Shown: piece after piece, positions 26,769-35,284 of the stretch
Numbering within the stretch: position 1 is the stretch's first letter
How the letters are laid out: every line of letters starts with the position of its first letter
NCBI RefSeq assembly: GCF_028682635.1
Contig: NZ_JANHLK010000002.1
Location: 62,001 to 126,000 of the forward strand
Source: Pseudomonas putida
GTDB lineage: Bacteria > Pseudomonadota > Gammaproteobacteria > Pseudomonadales > Pseudomonadaceae
Direction of reading: 5' to 3'
Length of the DNA stretch: 64,000 nucleotides
Made by a program: the position numbers and the translations under genes
The notes under the pieces: model-generated
What the model saw: the letters and a program-made list of their open reading frames with translations, nothing else
Database searches by the model: none
Told to the model about the DNA's origin: nothing

Positions 26769-27896
26769 TCAATAGCCGTTATTGCGTATCACCTGCGCCA
26801 CACTCGCCGCCGCCGGGCGCTTATAGAACTTCAGAAGCTCGCTGGCGCGGTTGGTGAAGATACCGTCGACGCCAGCCGCCATGACCTTCTGGTAGTCCAC
26901 CGCTTCATCGATGGTGTAGACGTGCACCAGCAGCCCTTGGTCGTGGGTGTACTGGTTCATCCACGGTTGTACCAGGTCGGCGTAGCTCTGATCGCCACCC
27001 TGGGTCAGCGCGGCGGACGGGCCGGTACCGATCGCGCCCTGGGCCTTGGCGTAGTCGACCCAGCGCTGGAACTCGGCTTTGTCCTTGGGTTGCTGTTTGG
27101 CGTAGTAAGCGGCTTTGTCCTTGTCGCCGGATTGAGCAAAGGTCACTGTCGATTTTGGCTCGATGTTGCCTTCACCGACCCATAACAACAGAATCTTCGG
27201 CACCTGTGGCATTTCCTTTTGCAGCAATTCGAGGCTGCTTTTCTCGAAGGTTTGCAGCACCACCTTGCCTTTGCCCTGGCCGACGGACAGCTCGCTTTTA
27301 GCCAGTTTCGACCCCGCGGGGCTCAGCCAGCCGCGATCCTGGAGTTTTTCCTTGAGGTCGTGTTCTATGCCCGGAAACTGCTTGGGCTCCTTGGTCTCGA
27401 TGTACAGGCCGGGCTTGTGCAGCGGATTGCCCTGGGCGATGTCGATGATTTCATCGAGGGTGAGGATTTTCAGGCCGGCAAACGCAGGACGCGCGCGATC
27501 CGGGTAGGCCGCGTTGAACCAGCTGCCGGCATCCAGGGTTTTCAGCTCGGCCATGGTGAAGGCATTGGCCGGGCTGTCCTTGCGCTCGGGGAACTTGCTG
27601 GCGACGTCGGTGGTGCGTTGCAGGTTATTGTCGTGCAGGGCGAACAGCACGCCATCCTTGCTGCGCTGCAGGTCCAGCTCCAGGTAATCGGCGCCGAGGT
27701 CGCGGGCCAGTTTGTAGGCGGCGGCGGTGGATTCCGGTGCATCGAAAGATGCGCCACGGTGGGCGATCACCGCCGGGTGCGGAATGCCCATTCGGGTGGC
27801 CAGCGCGGCGGGGCCGGGCTCGCTGGCGGCCTGGGCCTGGCCGAGGCCAAGCAGCAAACTCAGGAGCAGGGCGCTGTGGGTGAAGGTGGCCGGCAT
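26769..27896 (-). CDS. glpQ: Periplasmic glycerophosphodiester phosphodiesterase
   Basis: 375 aa with a signal peptide (LLLSLLLGLGQAQA, about 1-23). The GDPD catalytic motif is AHRGAS with H46 and R47, then E55, E73, D75 (LELDLQ) and H88 (LHDNNLQRTTDV). It hydrolyses glycerophosphodiesters from phospholipids to glycerol 3-phosphate and the alcohol, in the periplasm. Length and motifs are close to GlpQ of other pseudomonads. Transcribed alone; the neighbours do not include glpT. Confidence 0.9.
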   Translation of the reverse strand: MPATFTHSALLLSLLLGLGQAQAASEPGPAALATRMGIPHPAVIAHRGASFDAPESTAAAYKLARDLGADYLELDLQRSKDGVLFALHDNNLQRTTDVASKFPERKDSPANAFTMAELKTLDAGSWFNAAYPDRARPAFAGLKILTLDEIIDIAQGNPLHKPGLYIETKEPKQFPGIEHDLKEKLQDRGWLSPAGSKLAKSELSVGQGKGKVVLQTFEKSSLELLQKEMPQVPKILLLWVGEGNIEPKSTVTFAQSGDKDKAAYYAKQQPKDKAEFQRWVDYAKAQGAIGTGPSAALTQGGDQSYADLVQPWMNQYTHDQGLLVHVYTIDEAVDYQKVMAAGVDGIFTNRASELLKFYKRPAAASVAQVIRNNGY

Positions 27897-27968
27897 GGTC
27901 GAGATCCTTTCGTGACAGGTTTCAAAGAGGTCTCTTTTAACAACTGAGCGTTGCCAGCGCTATCGCGA

Positions 27969-28003
27969 GACCGACATAAACGTGTTGAAAGCTGATGTCG
28001 GTC
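27969..28003. promoter_or_regulatory. Hairpin in the intergenic region before the small unknown gene
   Basis: GACCGACAT (27969-27977) and ATGTCGGTC (27995-28003) are perfect 9-bp inverted arms with a 17-base loop. They lie between the divergent glpQ and unknown gene. Could be a leader structure or operator. Confidence 0.35.
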
Positions 28004-28117
28004 AGCGTTTTTGTGTTCTTGTCTGCATTATTCTTCGTCCCGGCAACTTCCCCGGCAGAGGGAAAACCATTCGCTGGCCATGCGTGTAAACCATCGATCA
28101 CTTCTTGTGAGGTTTCC

Positions 28118-28444
28118 ATGCGCATTACTTCCCAGCTCATCTGCCAGGCCGCCGACCAGCTCCAGGGCTTCGTCGGCCTCAATCGCAAGACTGGCCACTA
28201 CATCGTGCGTTTCAGCGAAGACTCGTTCGGCATGGACGTGGCTGACGACGGCATCATCCCCACCAGCGAATTCGTCTGGGTGCCGGGCCCGGAGCAGACC
28301 ATGACGCTCAAGCGCGAGTTGATCCAGTTGTTGCTGGATCAGAACATCGACGACCGAATAAACATCACTGAACCGCTGCGGGTGTATATGAACAGGCGGG
28401 AAGTGCCGGAGATTTCGGCGGTGAGGAGTCTGGTGCGGGGTTAG
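28118..28444 (+). CDS. Small conserved protein of unknown function
   Basis: 108 aa from ATG 28118, with GAGG 8 bp upstream. It starts MRITSQLICQAADQLQGFVGLN, then HYIVRFSEDSFGMDVADDGIIPTSEFVWVPG and a LKRELIQLLLDQNIDDRI segment. Not recognised as a named domain; no signal or membrane segment. It is acidic and probably cytosolic. The frame is open upstream to an ATG at 27995 whose first residues (SVSVFVFLSALFFVPATS) look like a signal peptide, but the ribosome site there is poorer. Confidence 0.6.
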   Translation: MRITSQLICQAADQLQGFVGLNRKTGHYIVRFSEDSFGMDVADDGIIPTSEFVWVPGPEQTMTLKRELIQLLLDQNIDDRINITEPLRVYMNRREVPEISAVRSLVRG

Positions 28445-28455
28445 TGGGCTTTCTC

Positions 28456-28483
28456 GCTGTTGCTGTTGCTGTTGCTGTTGCTT
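28456..28483. repeat. Short tandem repeat of GTTGCT
   Basis: About four copies of the six-base unit GCTGTT just after the stop of the small unknown gene. Such simple repeats recur downstream of genes in this genus and have no known role. Confidence 0.7.
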
Positions 28484-28552
28484 TGGCTTTTGATCTTGAT
28501 CTTCTTGTCCCATCGAGAGGCTTCGTTCCGGTTCTGTCCAGCGCGGCGGGCC

Positions 28553-28656
28553 CCTGTAGGAGCGAGCTTGCTCGCGAAAAACCTGAGAGCACCGTGGGGT
28601 GTCAGGCTCCCCGCGTCATCGTTGACCTCCATCGCGAGCAAGCTCGCTCCCACAGG
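28553..28656. repeat. REPIN (GTAGGAGCGAGCTTGCTCGC variant)
   Basis: Left arm CTGTAGGAGCGAGCTTGCTC, right arm ATCGCGAGCAAGCTCGCTCC, with an internal spacer of about 50 bp. The variant GAGCTTGCTCG replaces GGGCTTGCTCG in both arms. Confidence 0.88.
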
Positions 28657-28689
28657 TATCGCGTACAGCCGCGAAATTCCAGTTGGCTG

Positions 28690-29037
28690 TCAGGCCGTCA
28701 TCGCTGGCAAGCCCGCTCCTGCAGAGGCTGGGGTGAACTCATAAGCCCGCTCAACAAGGCAAACCCGGGTATGACACTGCGCATACCAGGTCGAACGCCC
28801 AAGCTCACGAATCGCCCGGTGTTCGGGATGCTGCTTCCACGCCAGGATCGCCGCCTCACTGGCCCAATACGACACCGTAATCCCCAGCCCATCATCGCCC
28901 CGCGCCGACTCTACACCGAGGAACCCCGGCTGCTCACGCGCCAGCGCCACCATCCGTCCGGCCGCTTCGGCGTACCCCTGGTCACCATCGGTTCGTAGCG
29001 AAGTGAAGATCACTGCGTAATAGGGCGCAGCAATCAT
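28690..29037 (-). CDS. Antibiotic biosynthesis monooxygenase (ABM)-domain protein
   Basis: 115-aa ferredoxin-like ABM-fold protein. Diagnostic stretch is YAEAAGRMVALAREQPGFLGVESARGDDGLGITVSYWASEAAILAWKQHPEHRAIRELGRSTWYAQ, typical of the DUF4188/ABM group related to heme-degrading and stress proteins. Its ATG (29037) overlaps the stop of the upstream glutaminase-like gene by 4 bp (ATGA). The last residues (AGAGLPAMTA) are encoded inside a REP repeat at 28701-28725, so the natural C-terminus has been replaced or extended by the repeat. Confidence 0.85.
   Translation of the reverse strand: MIAAPYYAVIFTSLRTDGDQGYAEAAGRMVALAREQPGFLGVESARGDDGLGITVSYWASEAAILAWKQHPEHRAIRELGRSTWYAQCHTRVCLVERAYEFTPASAGAGLPAMTA
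28701..28725. repeat. Single REP overlapping a coding 3' end
   Basis: CGCTGGCAAGCCCGCTCCTG is a REP arm located within the last codons of the ABM gene on the minus strand. Confidence 0.75.
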
Positions 29038-29741
29038 GACCGCCGCTCCACGCACGCTGCGATCAAGGCCCGCACCAGCGGTGGCAGGGTACCCTCGAGG
29101 GCAGCGCGTTCCGGCTGGAACAGCGTGGCGACATAGAACGGATGACCGCTGAGCTCGACCGCGCGCAAACCGTGTTCGGCATCATGGCCGACGGCATGAA
29201 GCGCGTGCTGGAGCAGTTCCCGTTCGAACTCGGGATTCACTCCGTAGCGGCAGCGATAGCCCTCACGAATTTCACAGGTTTCATATGCCCTGGCGATCAG
29301 CGAGCCTTCCCGCAAATGAATAATGTCGACAGCCTCAACCAGTGAACACGCCAGCGGCGTGAGCAATGCCCGCGATGCATCGGGAGCCGTCTCGCCATGT
29401 TCGGCATCCGCCCAGCCGAGCACGTTGCGCGCATATTCCAGCACCGCATGTTGAAACCCGCCGCAGGTGCCGAGGAAAGGTCGCCGCTGTTCACGGGCAA
29501 AGCGAATCGCCCGCAAGGCACCGTTCATGCTGCGATACGGGCTGGCGGGCACGCACCAGAAACCGTCGAACCCGGCGAGCGGCGTGTTGGCATGCAAGCT
29601 ATCGGTGGCCAGCCACTGCCCTTGCACGTTTCGGCCGCTGTGTTCGGCGGCCAGGCCGAGCGCCACCGGGATGGCCTGGTGGGCGGTGACTTGAGGGTCT
29701 TGATCACCGATCAGGGCGATGCGAATGACGCGGTTTTCCAT
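29034..29741 (-). CDS. Class I glutamine amidotransferase-like protein (CTP synthase C-terminal related)
   Basis: 235 aa from ATG 29741. It has the amidotransferase nucleophile elbow FLGTCGGFQHA, with cysteine at 93. The canonical FHPE motif of the catalytic histidine reads FQPE (residues 208-211), so the usual histidine is glutamine; H200 in LSGHPFYVATLFQ is the nearest candidate. It resembles the CTP synthase C-terminal related (seleno)protein family and has no synthetase domain. Glutaminase activity is therefore uncertain; other amide hydrolysis or binding is possible. It forms an operon with the ABM gene and faces a LysR gene. Confidence 0.8.
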   Translation of the reverse strand: MENRVIRIALIGDQDPQVTAHQAIPVALGLAAEHSGRNVQGQWLATDSLHANTPLAGFDGFWCVPASPYRSMNGALRAIRFAREQRRPFLGTCGGFQHAVLEYARNVLGWADAEHGETAPDASRALLTPLACSLVEAVDIIHLREGSLIARAYETCEIREGYRCRYGVNPEFERELLQHALHAVGHDAEHGLRAVELSGHPFYVATLFQPERAALEGTLPPLVRALIAACVERRS

Positions 29742-29819
29742 GGGTGACCTCGGCGCTTGTTGATTCCTGGCAGCCACTATAGATTGGCGTTCACGCACTC
29801 AATATTGGCGTTATCCCAA

Positions 29820-30698
29820 GTGATCAATGCAGCGACGCACTATCGACTGGACTACCCAGACCTGGCCCTGGTGCTCGCATTGGTGCGCGGCGGCTCTCTG
29901 GCCCGGGCCGCGCAGCTGATGAAAGTGGATGTCTCGACGGTGTTTCGCGCCGTGCGTCGACTGGAAGCCGCACTGGGCCAGCCGTTGTTCGAAAAAAGTC
30001 GCGCCGGCTACCTGCCCACGACCTTGGCGCAGGCCCTGGCGGAACAGGCCGAGCGCGCCGAACAGGCATTGGAAGCCGCAAGGGTCGGTGTGGAGCAGGG
30101 CGGTGAAGTGGTCAGCGGCACCGTGCGCCTGACCTGCACCGATTCGGTCCTGCAAGGCTTACTGCTGCCGGCGCTGGCGCAGTTCATGCCGAACTATCCG
30201 GCGTTGATCCTTGAACTCAGTACGTCCAACGACTTTGCCAACCTCAGCCGCCGCGATGCCGACATCGCCTTGCGCCTGACCCGTACGCCACCTGAGCACC
30301 TGGTGGGGCGACGCCTTGCAGGGATTGGCTACCGAGTGTGTGCCAGCGCCGGTTATCTGCAAGGGGTCGATGCGACCGATCTGGTATCACTGACCTGGAT
30401 CGCCCCTGACGACTTCCTGCCCGATCACCCGACAGTGGCCTGGCGACGTCAGGCAATGCCTGGGGTGATGCCGGCTTATCGCTGCAACAGCATGCTGTCG
30501 GTCACCGAACTGGTGCGGGCGGGGTTGGGCGTGGCGGCGTTGCCGGACTTTCTGATCGGTGATGGATTACAGCCACTGGGCGAGCCGTTGCACGGATACG
30601 ACACCGCGCTGTGGCTGCTGACCCGCCCGGATTGCCGAGCCTTGCGCTCGGTAGTGACGCTGTTTGACGAGCTGGGGCGGGCGCTGAAGTTACCCTAG
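29820..30698 (+). CDS. LysR-family regulator
   Basis: 292 aa. The helix-turn-helix is LVLALVRGGSLARAAQLMKVDVSTVFRAVRRLEAALGQPLF, followed by a LysR substrate domain (GTVRLTCTDSVLQGLLLPALAQFM). The frame offers GTG at 29820 (MINAATHYRLDYPDLALVLALV) as the best start; no ATG lies at that position. It is divergent to the glutaminase-like/ABM operon with 78 bp between and is its probable regulator. Confidence 0.85.
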   Translation: MINAATHYRLDYPDLALVLALVRGGSLARAAQLMKVDVSTVFRAVRRLEAALGQPLFEKSRAGYLPTTLAQALAEQAERAEQALEAARVGVEQGGEVVSGTVRLTCTDSVLQGLLLPALAQFMPNYPALILELSTSNDFANLSRRDADIALRLTRTPPEHLVGRRLAGIGYRVCASAGYLQGVDATDLVSLTWIAPDDFLPDHPTVAWRRQAMPGVMPAYRCNSMLSVTELVRAGLGVAALPDFLIGDGLQPLGEPLHGYDTALWLLTRPDCRALRSVVTLFDELGRALKLP

Positions 30699-30703
30699 GC
30701 GGT

Positions 30704-31237
30704 TCAGGCCTTTGGCTCGTCCTTGTGCACGAAGTGCTGATGCATTTCCGTGGTCAGGTTTTCGATGCGCTCGGTGAGGGCCTTGGTCATTTCCGTGAGG
30801 CGGGTGTTTTGCTCAAGCAGCGCCAGCAGTTGCGCGCTGTTTTTCGCCGCTTCCGCCTGTCGCTCACTGTTGGCGATCGCCAGCGCTTCGCGGTGTTGCG
30901 CATCGGCATCGGATTGCGCTTTGTCCCGCGCGGCCTGACGGGTCTGGGCCAACAGGATCAGGGGGGCGGCATAGGCCGATTGCAGGCTGAAAGCCAGGTT
31001 GAGCAGGATGAACGGGTAGGCGTCGAAGTGGGCGACGCCGAACAGGTTCATGCACACCCAGATCACCACGATCAGTGTTTGTGCGCCGAGAAAGGTCGGT
31101 GTACCGAAGAACCGCGCAAAGGCCTCGGCACGCAGGGCGAATTTGTCATTGCCGAAGGTCGGCGCCAGGTGGGCATGACGGCGATGGAAACGCAGGTGAT
31201 CGACGGGGGCGGTGGTTTCGTTGCTCGTGGAATTCAT
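30704..31237 (-). CDS. DUF1003 membrane protein
   Basis: 177 aa. Two transmembrane helices, FLGAQTLIVVIWVCMNLFG and YPFILLNLAFSLQSAYAAPLIL, with the conserved DAYPFILLNLAFSLQSAYAAP of the DUF1003 family. The C-terminus is a cytosolic coiled-coil (QARDKAQSDADAQ to EMHQHF). Function unknown; some relatives are stress-associated. It converges with the upstream LysR gene. Confidence 0.85.
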   Translation of the reverse strand: MNSTSNETTAPVDHLRFHRRHAHLAPTFGNDKFALRAEAFARFFGTPTFLGAQTLIVVIWVCMNLFGVAHFDAYPFILLNLAFSLQSAYAAPLILLAQTRQAARDKAQSDADAQHREALAIANSERQAEAAKNSAQLLALLEQNTRLTEMTKALTERIENLTTEMHQHFVHKDEPKA

Positions 31238-31361
31238 GATGCTCTCTGCAGGCGCTGGGACTGAGGCTCACTATAGCCTCGGCACGAGTTTCATTCTGAA
31301 ACACATTGCGCCGTACACATTGAAGCGAACAGTTCTTCGACGCCGCTGTCGAGATTGTCAA

Positions 31362-31973
31362 TTATTGCACCTGATAGCAGGCCAGGAACATGTCCAGCGC
31401 CGATTCCACCACGGTGCCTTGCATCTCGGTCGACAAAGCCGGCAAGCCCAGGGAAATCTGCGGCCAGAAGGCAAAGGATTTGAGCATGCCATGGAGCTGT
31501 TGCGCGGCAAATTCCGGGGCGACCGCTTTCAGGCGTCCATCGGCCTGGGCGGCTCGAATCCATATAGTGAGGTTTTCTTCGCGCTCCCCCATTCGCGTCA
31601 CCATGCTTTGCGCGCGCTCGGGAGAATGGATGGTGGCGGCGATGGCCACCCGCGCCAGATCGAGCAGATTTTCATCGCTCAGTACCAAAAGCTTTACCGT
31701 CAGCATATGACGCATCTGGTCACGCAGGGGCAGGTCGGGACGGTAAGGCACTTCCTGTTCCGCCGTGACCCGGACCCACAATTGATTGAGGATTTCAGCG
31801 AACAACTCTTCCTTGCTGGGGAAATGGTTGTACACCGTGCGCTTGGACACACCGGCGGTGGCGGCAATCCTGTCCATGCTGGTGATGTCGAATCCATTGG
31901 CACGGAATTCGACAATCGCCGCCTGAATGATGGCTTCGCGTTTGCGGTCGGTGAGGCGCTGTGGAGCTGTCAT
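31362..31973 (-). CDS. TetR-family regulator
   Basis: 203 aa. The helix-turn-helix is at about 17-48 (AIVEFRANGFDITSMDRIAATAGVSKRTVYNHFPSKEELFAEIL). The C-terminal part (SPERAQSMVTRMGEREENLTIWIRAAQADGRLKAVAPEFAAQQLHGML) is typical of the AcrR/AefR branch. It is divergent from a metallo-hydrolase gene with two similar TACACT-N4-AGT motifs in between, so it probably represses both itself and that gene. The effector is unknown. Confidence 0.88.
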   Translation of the reverse strand: MTAPQRLTDRKREAIIQAAIVEFRANGFDITSMDRIAATAGVSKRTVYNHFPSKEELFAEILNQLWVRVTAEQEVPYRPDLPLRDQMRHMLTVKLLVLSDENLLDLARVAIAATIHSPERAQSMVTRMGEREENLTIWIRAAQADGRLKAVAPEFAAQQLHGMLKSFAFWPQISLGLPALSTEMQGTVVESALDMFLACYQVQ

Positions 31974-32002
31974 AAATACGCTTCGGCAGGAAGAAAGGAA
32001 AA

Positions 32003-32020
32003 TTACACTCGGTAGTTTAC
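32003..32020. promoter_or_regulatory. TetR operator candidate A
   Basis: TTACACTCGGTAGTTTAC fits TACACT-N4-AGTGTA with one mismatch. It lies 30 bp upstream of the tetR ATG. Confidence 0.55.
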
Positions 32021-32049
32021 TTGTGATCGGCTTTGATGCAACCTTGAAA

Positions 32050-32067
32050 CTACACTGTGCAGTGTAA
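32050..32067. promoter_or_regulatory. TetR operator candidate B
   Basis: CTACACTGTGCAGTGTAA holds TACACT-N4-AGTGTA perfectly. A TTGAAA hexamer ends at 32049, so it sits in the spacer of a possible promoter of the metallo-hydrolase gene. Confidence 0.65.
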
Positions 32068-32188
32068 TGTTTTGTTAATCCTGCCCGGTAAAACTAGAGT
32101 GCTCGGCTGATGCGTGCGTGTCTCGGCCATTTATCGTCCCAAAAACGGAAAACCGTGAAGCCTGCGGTTTTCCTGGAGTCATTGCCCC

Positions 32189-33247
32189 ATGGCCAAATCA
32201 ACTTCCGCGGCGAACAGCGCCTCCCAACCTGAAGCTTCCCGACAGGCTCAAGGACAGTTTCAAAACCACAGGCCGATTCAGCGTTTAAGCCTTGGCAAAA
32301 CCTTGCGCATTCTCTGGAACGCGATGTTCCACAAACCGCGCAACACCCGGCCGACGGCGCCTGTACCGATGCAACCCCTGACGCAAGCGGCGTTGCTGGC
32401 AGCGCCCAACCACAGCGTCTATCGCCTCGGTCATTCCACGGTATTGCTCAAGCTGCGGGACAAATTCTGGATCACCGACCCGGTCTTCGCCGAACGCGCC
32501 TCCCCCGTGCAATGGGCCGGCCCCAAGCGTTTTCACCAGCCGCCGATCAGCCTCGAGCAATTGCCGCCGATTGAAGCGGTGATCCTGTCCCACGATCATT
32601 ACGATCACCTGGACTATCACGCGGTGCTCAAGCTTGCCGACAAGGCCAGGTACTTCCTGACCCCGCTGGGCGTGGGCGACACCCTGATCAAGTGGGGAAT
32701 CGACGCCAGCAAAATCCGCCAGCTGGACTGGTGGCAGGGTACCGAGGTCGAGGGCGTCCAGTTCGTCGCCACCCCCTCGCAGCACTTTTCCGGTCGCGGC
32801 CTGTTCGATGGCAACAGCACCCTCTGGGCCTCGTGGGTGATGATCGATGGCGATACGCGGATCTTTTTCAGTGGCGACAGCGGCTACTTCGACGGCTTCA
32901 AACGCATTGGTGAACAATACGGCCCTTTCGACCTGACCCTCATGGAAACCGGCGCCTACAACGTCGACTGGCCCCATGTGCACATGCAGCCTGAGCAAAC
33001 CTTGCAAGCCCACCTCGACCTCAAGGGGCGCTGGCTGCTGCCGATTCACAACGGCACCTTCGATTTGTCGACGCATGCCTGGTACGAACCCTTCGACCGC
33101 ATCCTGGCCCTGGCCTGGGAGCGCAATGTCTCGATCACCACGCCGCGGATGGGCGAGGCGTTCAATATGCTGGCGGCGCAGCGCGGTACGGCGTGGTGGT
33201 ATGAAGTCGAACGGCAGGTCTACCAGGATCAGCAAAGCCTGGTGTGA
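32189..33247 (+). CDS. MBL-fold metallo-hydrolase (UlaG/NAPE-PLD-like)
   Basis: 352 aa. The metal motif HDHYDHLD occurs in VILSHDHYDHLDY, and further ligands are likely in the SQHFSGRGLF region, the SGDSGYFDGF segment and MQPEQTLQAHLDLKGRWLLPIHNGTF. The family resembles N-acyl phosphatidylethanolamine phospholipase D and UlaG-like lactonases. A Gln- and Ala-rich N-terminus of 30 residues has no signal peptide. It is probably cytosolic and regulated by the divergent TetR. Substrate unknown. Confidence 0.88.
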   Translation: MAKSTSAANSASQPEASRQAQGQFQNHRPIQRLSLGKTLRILWNAMFHKPRNTRPTAPVPMQPLTQAALLAAPNHSVYRLGHSTVLLKLRDKFWITDPVFAERASPVQWAGPKRFHQPPISLEQLPPIEAVILSHDHYDHLDYHAVLKLADKARYFLTPLGVGDTLIKWGIDASKIRQLDWWQGTEVEGVQFVATPSQHFSGRGLFDGNSTLWASWVMIDGDTRIFFSGDSGYFDGFKRIGEQYGPFDLTLMETGAYNVDWPHVHMQPEQTLQAHLDLKGRWLLPIHNGTFDLSTHAWYEPFDRILALAWERNVSITTPRMGEAFNMLAAQRGTAWWYEVERQVYQDQQSLV

Positions 33248-33375
33248 AGCACTACAGGTCAAGGCGAGTTTTCCTATGTGACCCGTGGGCAAGTGATGAC
33301 GGACATTTCCGGCCATGTCTGTAGGCTGGAAAGCGAGTGAGCTCATTCACTCGCTACCACAAGGATGTCATTCAC

Positions 33376-34878
33376 ATGGATGTAAGGATAAAAGGCTGCA
33401 TGACGCGGCTGGCCCAAGTTGTTCTGCTTTCGATCGCAAGCTACGCCAACGCACAACCATTGGAGTACTTGAGTGTCGATGAAATCAGCAAGGAAATGCA
33501 GCGCGGCCAGCTGAGTGCCGAGGCGCTGGTGCAACACCTGCAACAACGCATCGACAGGCTCGATAAAAACGGACCCACGATCAATTCGGTCATCGAGCTC
33601 AACCCCGATGCGCTGGCGATTGCCAGGTCGCTGGATCGGGAGCGAGAACGCGGGCATGTTCGCGGCCCCATGCACGGTATTCCGCTGTTGTTGAAAGACA
33701 ACATCGATACGTCTGACCAGATGCAGACCAGCGCCGGATCATTGGCCATGATCGGGCAACCCGCCGCCGAGGATGCCTTTATCGTGCAACGGCTAAGGGC
33801 CGCAGGCGCGATCATTCTGGGCAAGACCAACCTCAGCGAGTGGGCAAACTTTCGTGACCCCGCGGTCCCCGACGGCTGGAGTGGCCGAGGCGGGCAAACC
33901 AGGAACCCGCATCTGTTAAGCCAGACGCCCTGCGGTTCAAGCTCCGGGTCCGGTGCGGCAGTGGCCGCAGGTTTTGCACCCTTGAGCGTAGGGACGGAAA
34001 CCGCCGGCTCGATTATCTGTCCGGCATCGCTCAATGGGGTGGTGGGGGTCAAGCCCACCGTGGGGTTGTTGAGTCGCAGTGGCATTGTCGCTGTGACACA
34101 CAAACTCGACACCCCTGGGCCGATGGCTCGCAGCGTTCGCGATGCGGCACTGTTGCTCAACGCCATGACGGGCAATGACGCCGCCGATCCGGTCAGTAAA
34201 CCCCGAGCCCTCGATGGCGTGGATTACACGGCATTGCTCCGACCTGGTTCGCTGGTGGGGCGACGCCTCGGTTACCCACTCAAGTTCGATGTGAGCGGCG
34301 AGGCCGCGCAGAGCGATCCTCAGTTTTCCCGGGCGCTGGAAGTCATGCAGGCCGCCGGCGCAAAATTGATACCCATTGAGCTCAAAGACCCGCAGTCGGC
34401 GCAGGTGGAGGAGGCCCTGTCCATGGGAATCAAACGACACCTGCCTGAATACCTCGCGCAACGCACCGGCCTGCCCATCAAGAGCCTGGAAGACCTTGTC
34501 CGTTTCAATCAACGCATACCTGGGGTCGAAGACCATGGGCAAAGCGTGTTGATCGCGGCCAACAACCTGGTGTTTGACCCACTTACCTACGAGCAACTGT
34601 GGCAGACCATCCAGAGTGAAAACGCCGCCGCCATCGATGACGTCCTGGTGCAGCACCAACTGGATGCCGTGGTGCTCGATGTCGGCTCACCGGGGTTGAA
34701 TGTCGTTCCGCTGGCGGGCTACCCCAGCATCATGGTGCCTACCGGAGCGGATGAAGACGGGCTGCCCACGTCGGCATTATTCTTCGGTGCACGCTGGAGC
34801 GAAGCCAGCCTCCTGGCATTGGCGTATGGCTATGAACAAGCCTCCCATGCGCGGCCAATACCTGCATTCAGGCCCTAG
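33376..34878 (+). CDS. Amidase (amidase-signature family), probably exported
   Basis: 500 aa from ATG 33376; AAGGA stands upstream. The amidase triad is visible: K107 in LLLKDNID, S188 in TPCGSSSGSGAAVAAG and S212 in GTETAGSIICPASLNG. A signal peptide-like stretch (LAQVVLLSIASYANAQ, 12-27) suggests export, unlike GatA. The C-terminal half holds LNVVPLAGYPSIMVP. Substrate (peptide amide, aryl amide or other) unknown. No gatB or gatC near by, so it is not the tRNA amidotransferase. Confidence 0.87.
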   Translation: MDVRIKGCMTRLAQVVLLSIASYANAQPLEYLSVDEISKEMQRGQLSAEALVQHLQQRIDRLDKNGPTINSVIELNPDALAIARSLDRERERGHVRGPMHGIPLLLKDNIDTSDQMQTSAGSLAMIGQPAAEDAFIVQRLRAAGAIILGKTNLSEWANFRDPAVPDGWSGRGGQTRNPHLLSQTPCGSSSGSGAAVAAGFAPLSVGTETAGSIICPASLNGVVGVKPTVGLLSRSGIVAVTHKLDTPGPMARSVRDAALLLNAMTGNDAADPVSKPRALDGVDYTALLRPGSLVGRRLGYPLKFDVSGEAAQSDPQFSRALEVMQAAGAKLIPIELKDPQSAQVEEALSMGIKRHLPEYLAQRTGLPIKSLEDLVRFNQRIPGVEDHGQSVLIAANNLVFDPLTYEQLWQTIQSENAAAIDDVLVQHQLDAVVLDVGSPGLNVVPLAGYPSIMVPTGADEDGLPTSALFFGARWSEASLLALAYGYEQASHARPIPAFRP

Positions 34879-34928
34879 TTTCAGTTCCATGCACGTCTGG
34901 TCGTAGCGCAAGTGATGGCGCTGCGACC

Positions 34929-35246
34929 TCATTCAACCATCGCAAAATCCGCCCGCGCCACCGGATTCGGCGTAGGGCCTTTCACGTTCATCCCTCTACC
35001 CGGCGCAAACCCCGGGAAAAACACCAGCCCCTCAGCTTCAAGCCTGTATGCCAAGGCCAGACGAGTGACATCCAGCACCTCCTGCCGCGCCTCGAAGCGC
35101 TCGATGGCCTGCATGGAAACCCCGGCTTCGCGGGACAAGATTTCCACGCTCCAGCCCAGCATCGCTCGGGCCTGGGCGCAGTGGGCCGGGGTGAATTGGA
35201 AAAGGGCGATACGTTCCAGGGTGATTTTCATCGCTTGAGAGGCCAT
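34929..35246 (-). CDS. Small XRE-type helix-turn-helix protein
   Basis: 105 aa. Residues 20-60 (AHCAQARAMLGWSVEILSREAGVSMQAIERFEARQEVLDVTRLALAYRLEAEGLVFFPG) form a Cro/CI-like helix-turn-helix and a short wing ending FFPGFAPGRG, common in stand-alone XRE regulators of pseudomonads. Its own upstream region has an ACTGT-N8-ACAGT motif (35285-35302), a likely autoregulatory site. No toxin partner is adjacent. Target genes unknown. Confidence 0.8.
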   Translation of the reverse strand: MASQAMKITLERIALFQFTPAHCAQARAMLGWSVEILSREAGVSMQAIERFEARQEVLDVTRLALAYRLEAEGLVFFPGFAPGRGMNVKGPTPNPVARADFAMVE

Positions 35247-35284
35247 GGGGGTTCTCCGGGCTCGAGAGTACTGGTTTTAAATAT

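Noticed and set aside
28118..28444. Possible small toxin or defence gene
   Set aside because: No toxin motif, no partner gene, no base-composition change.
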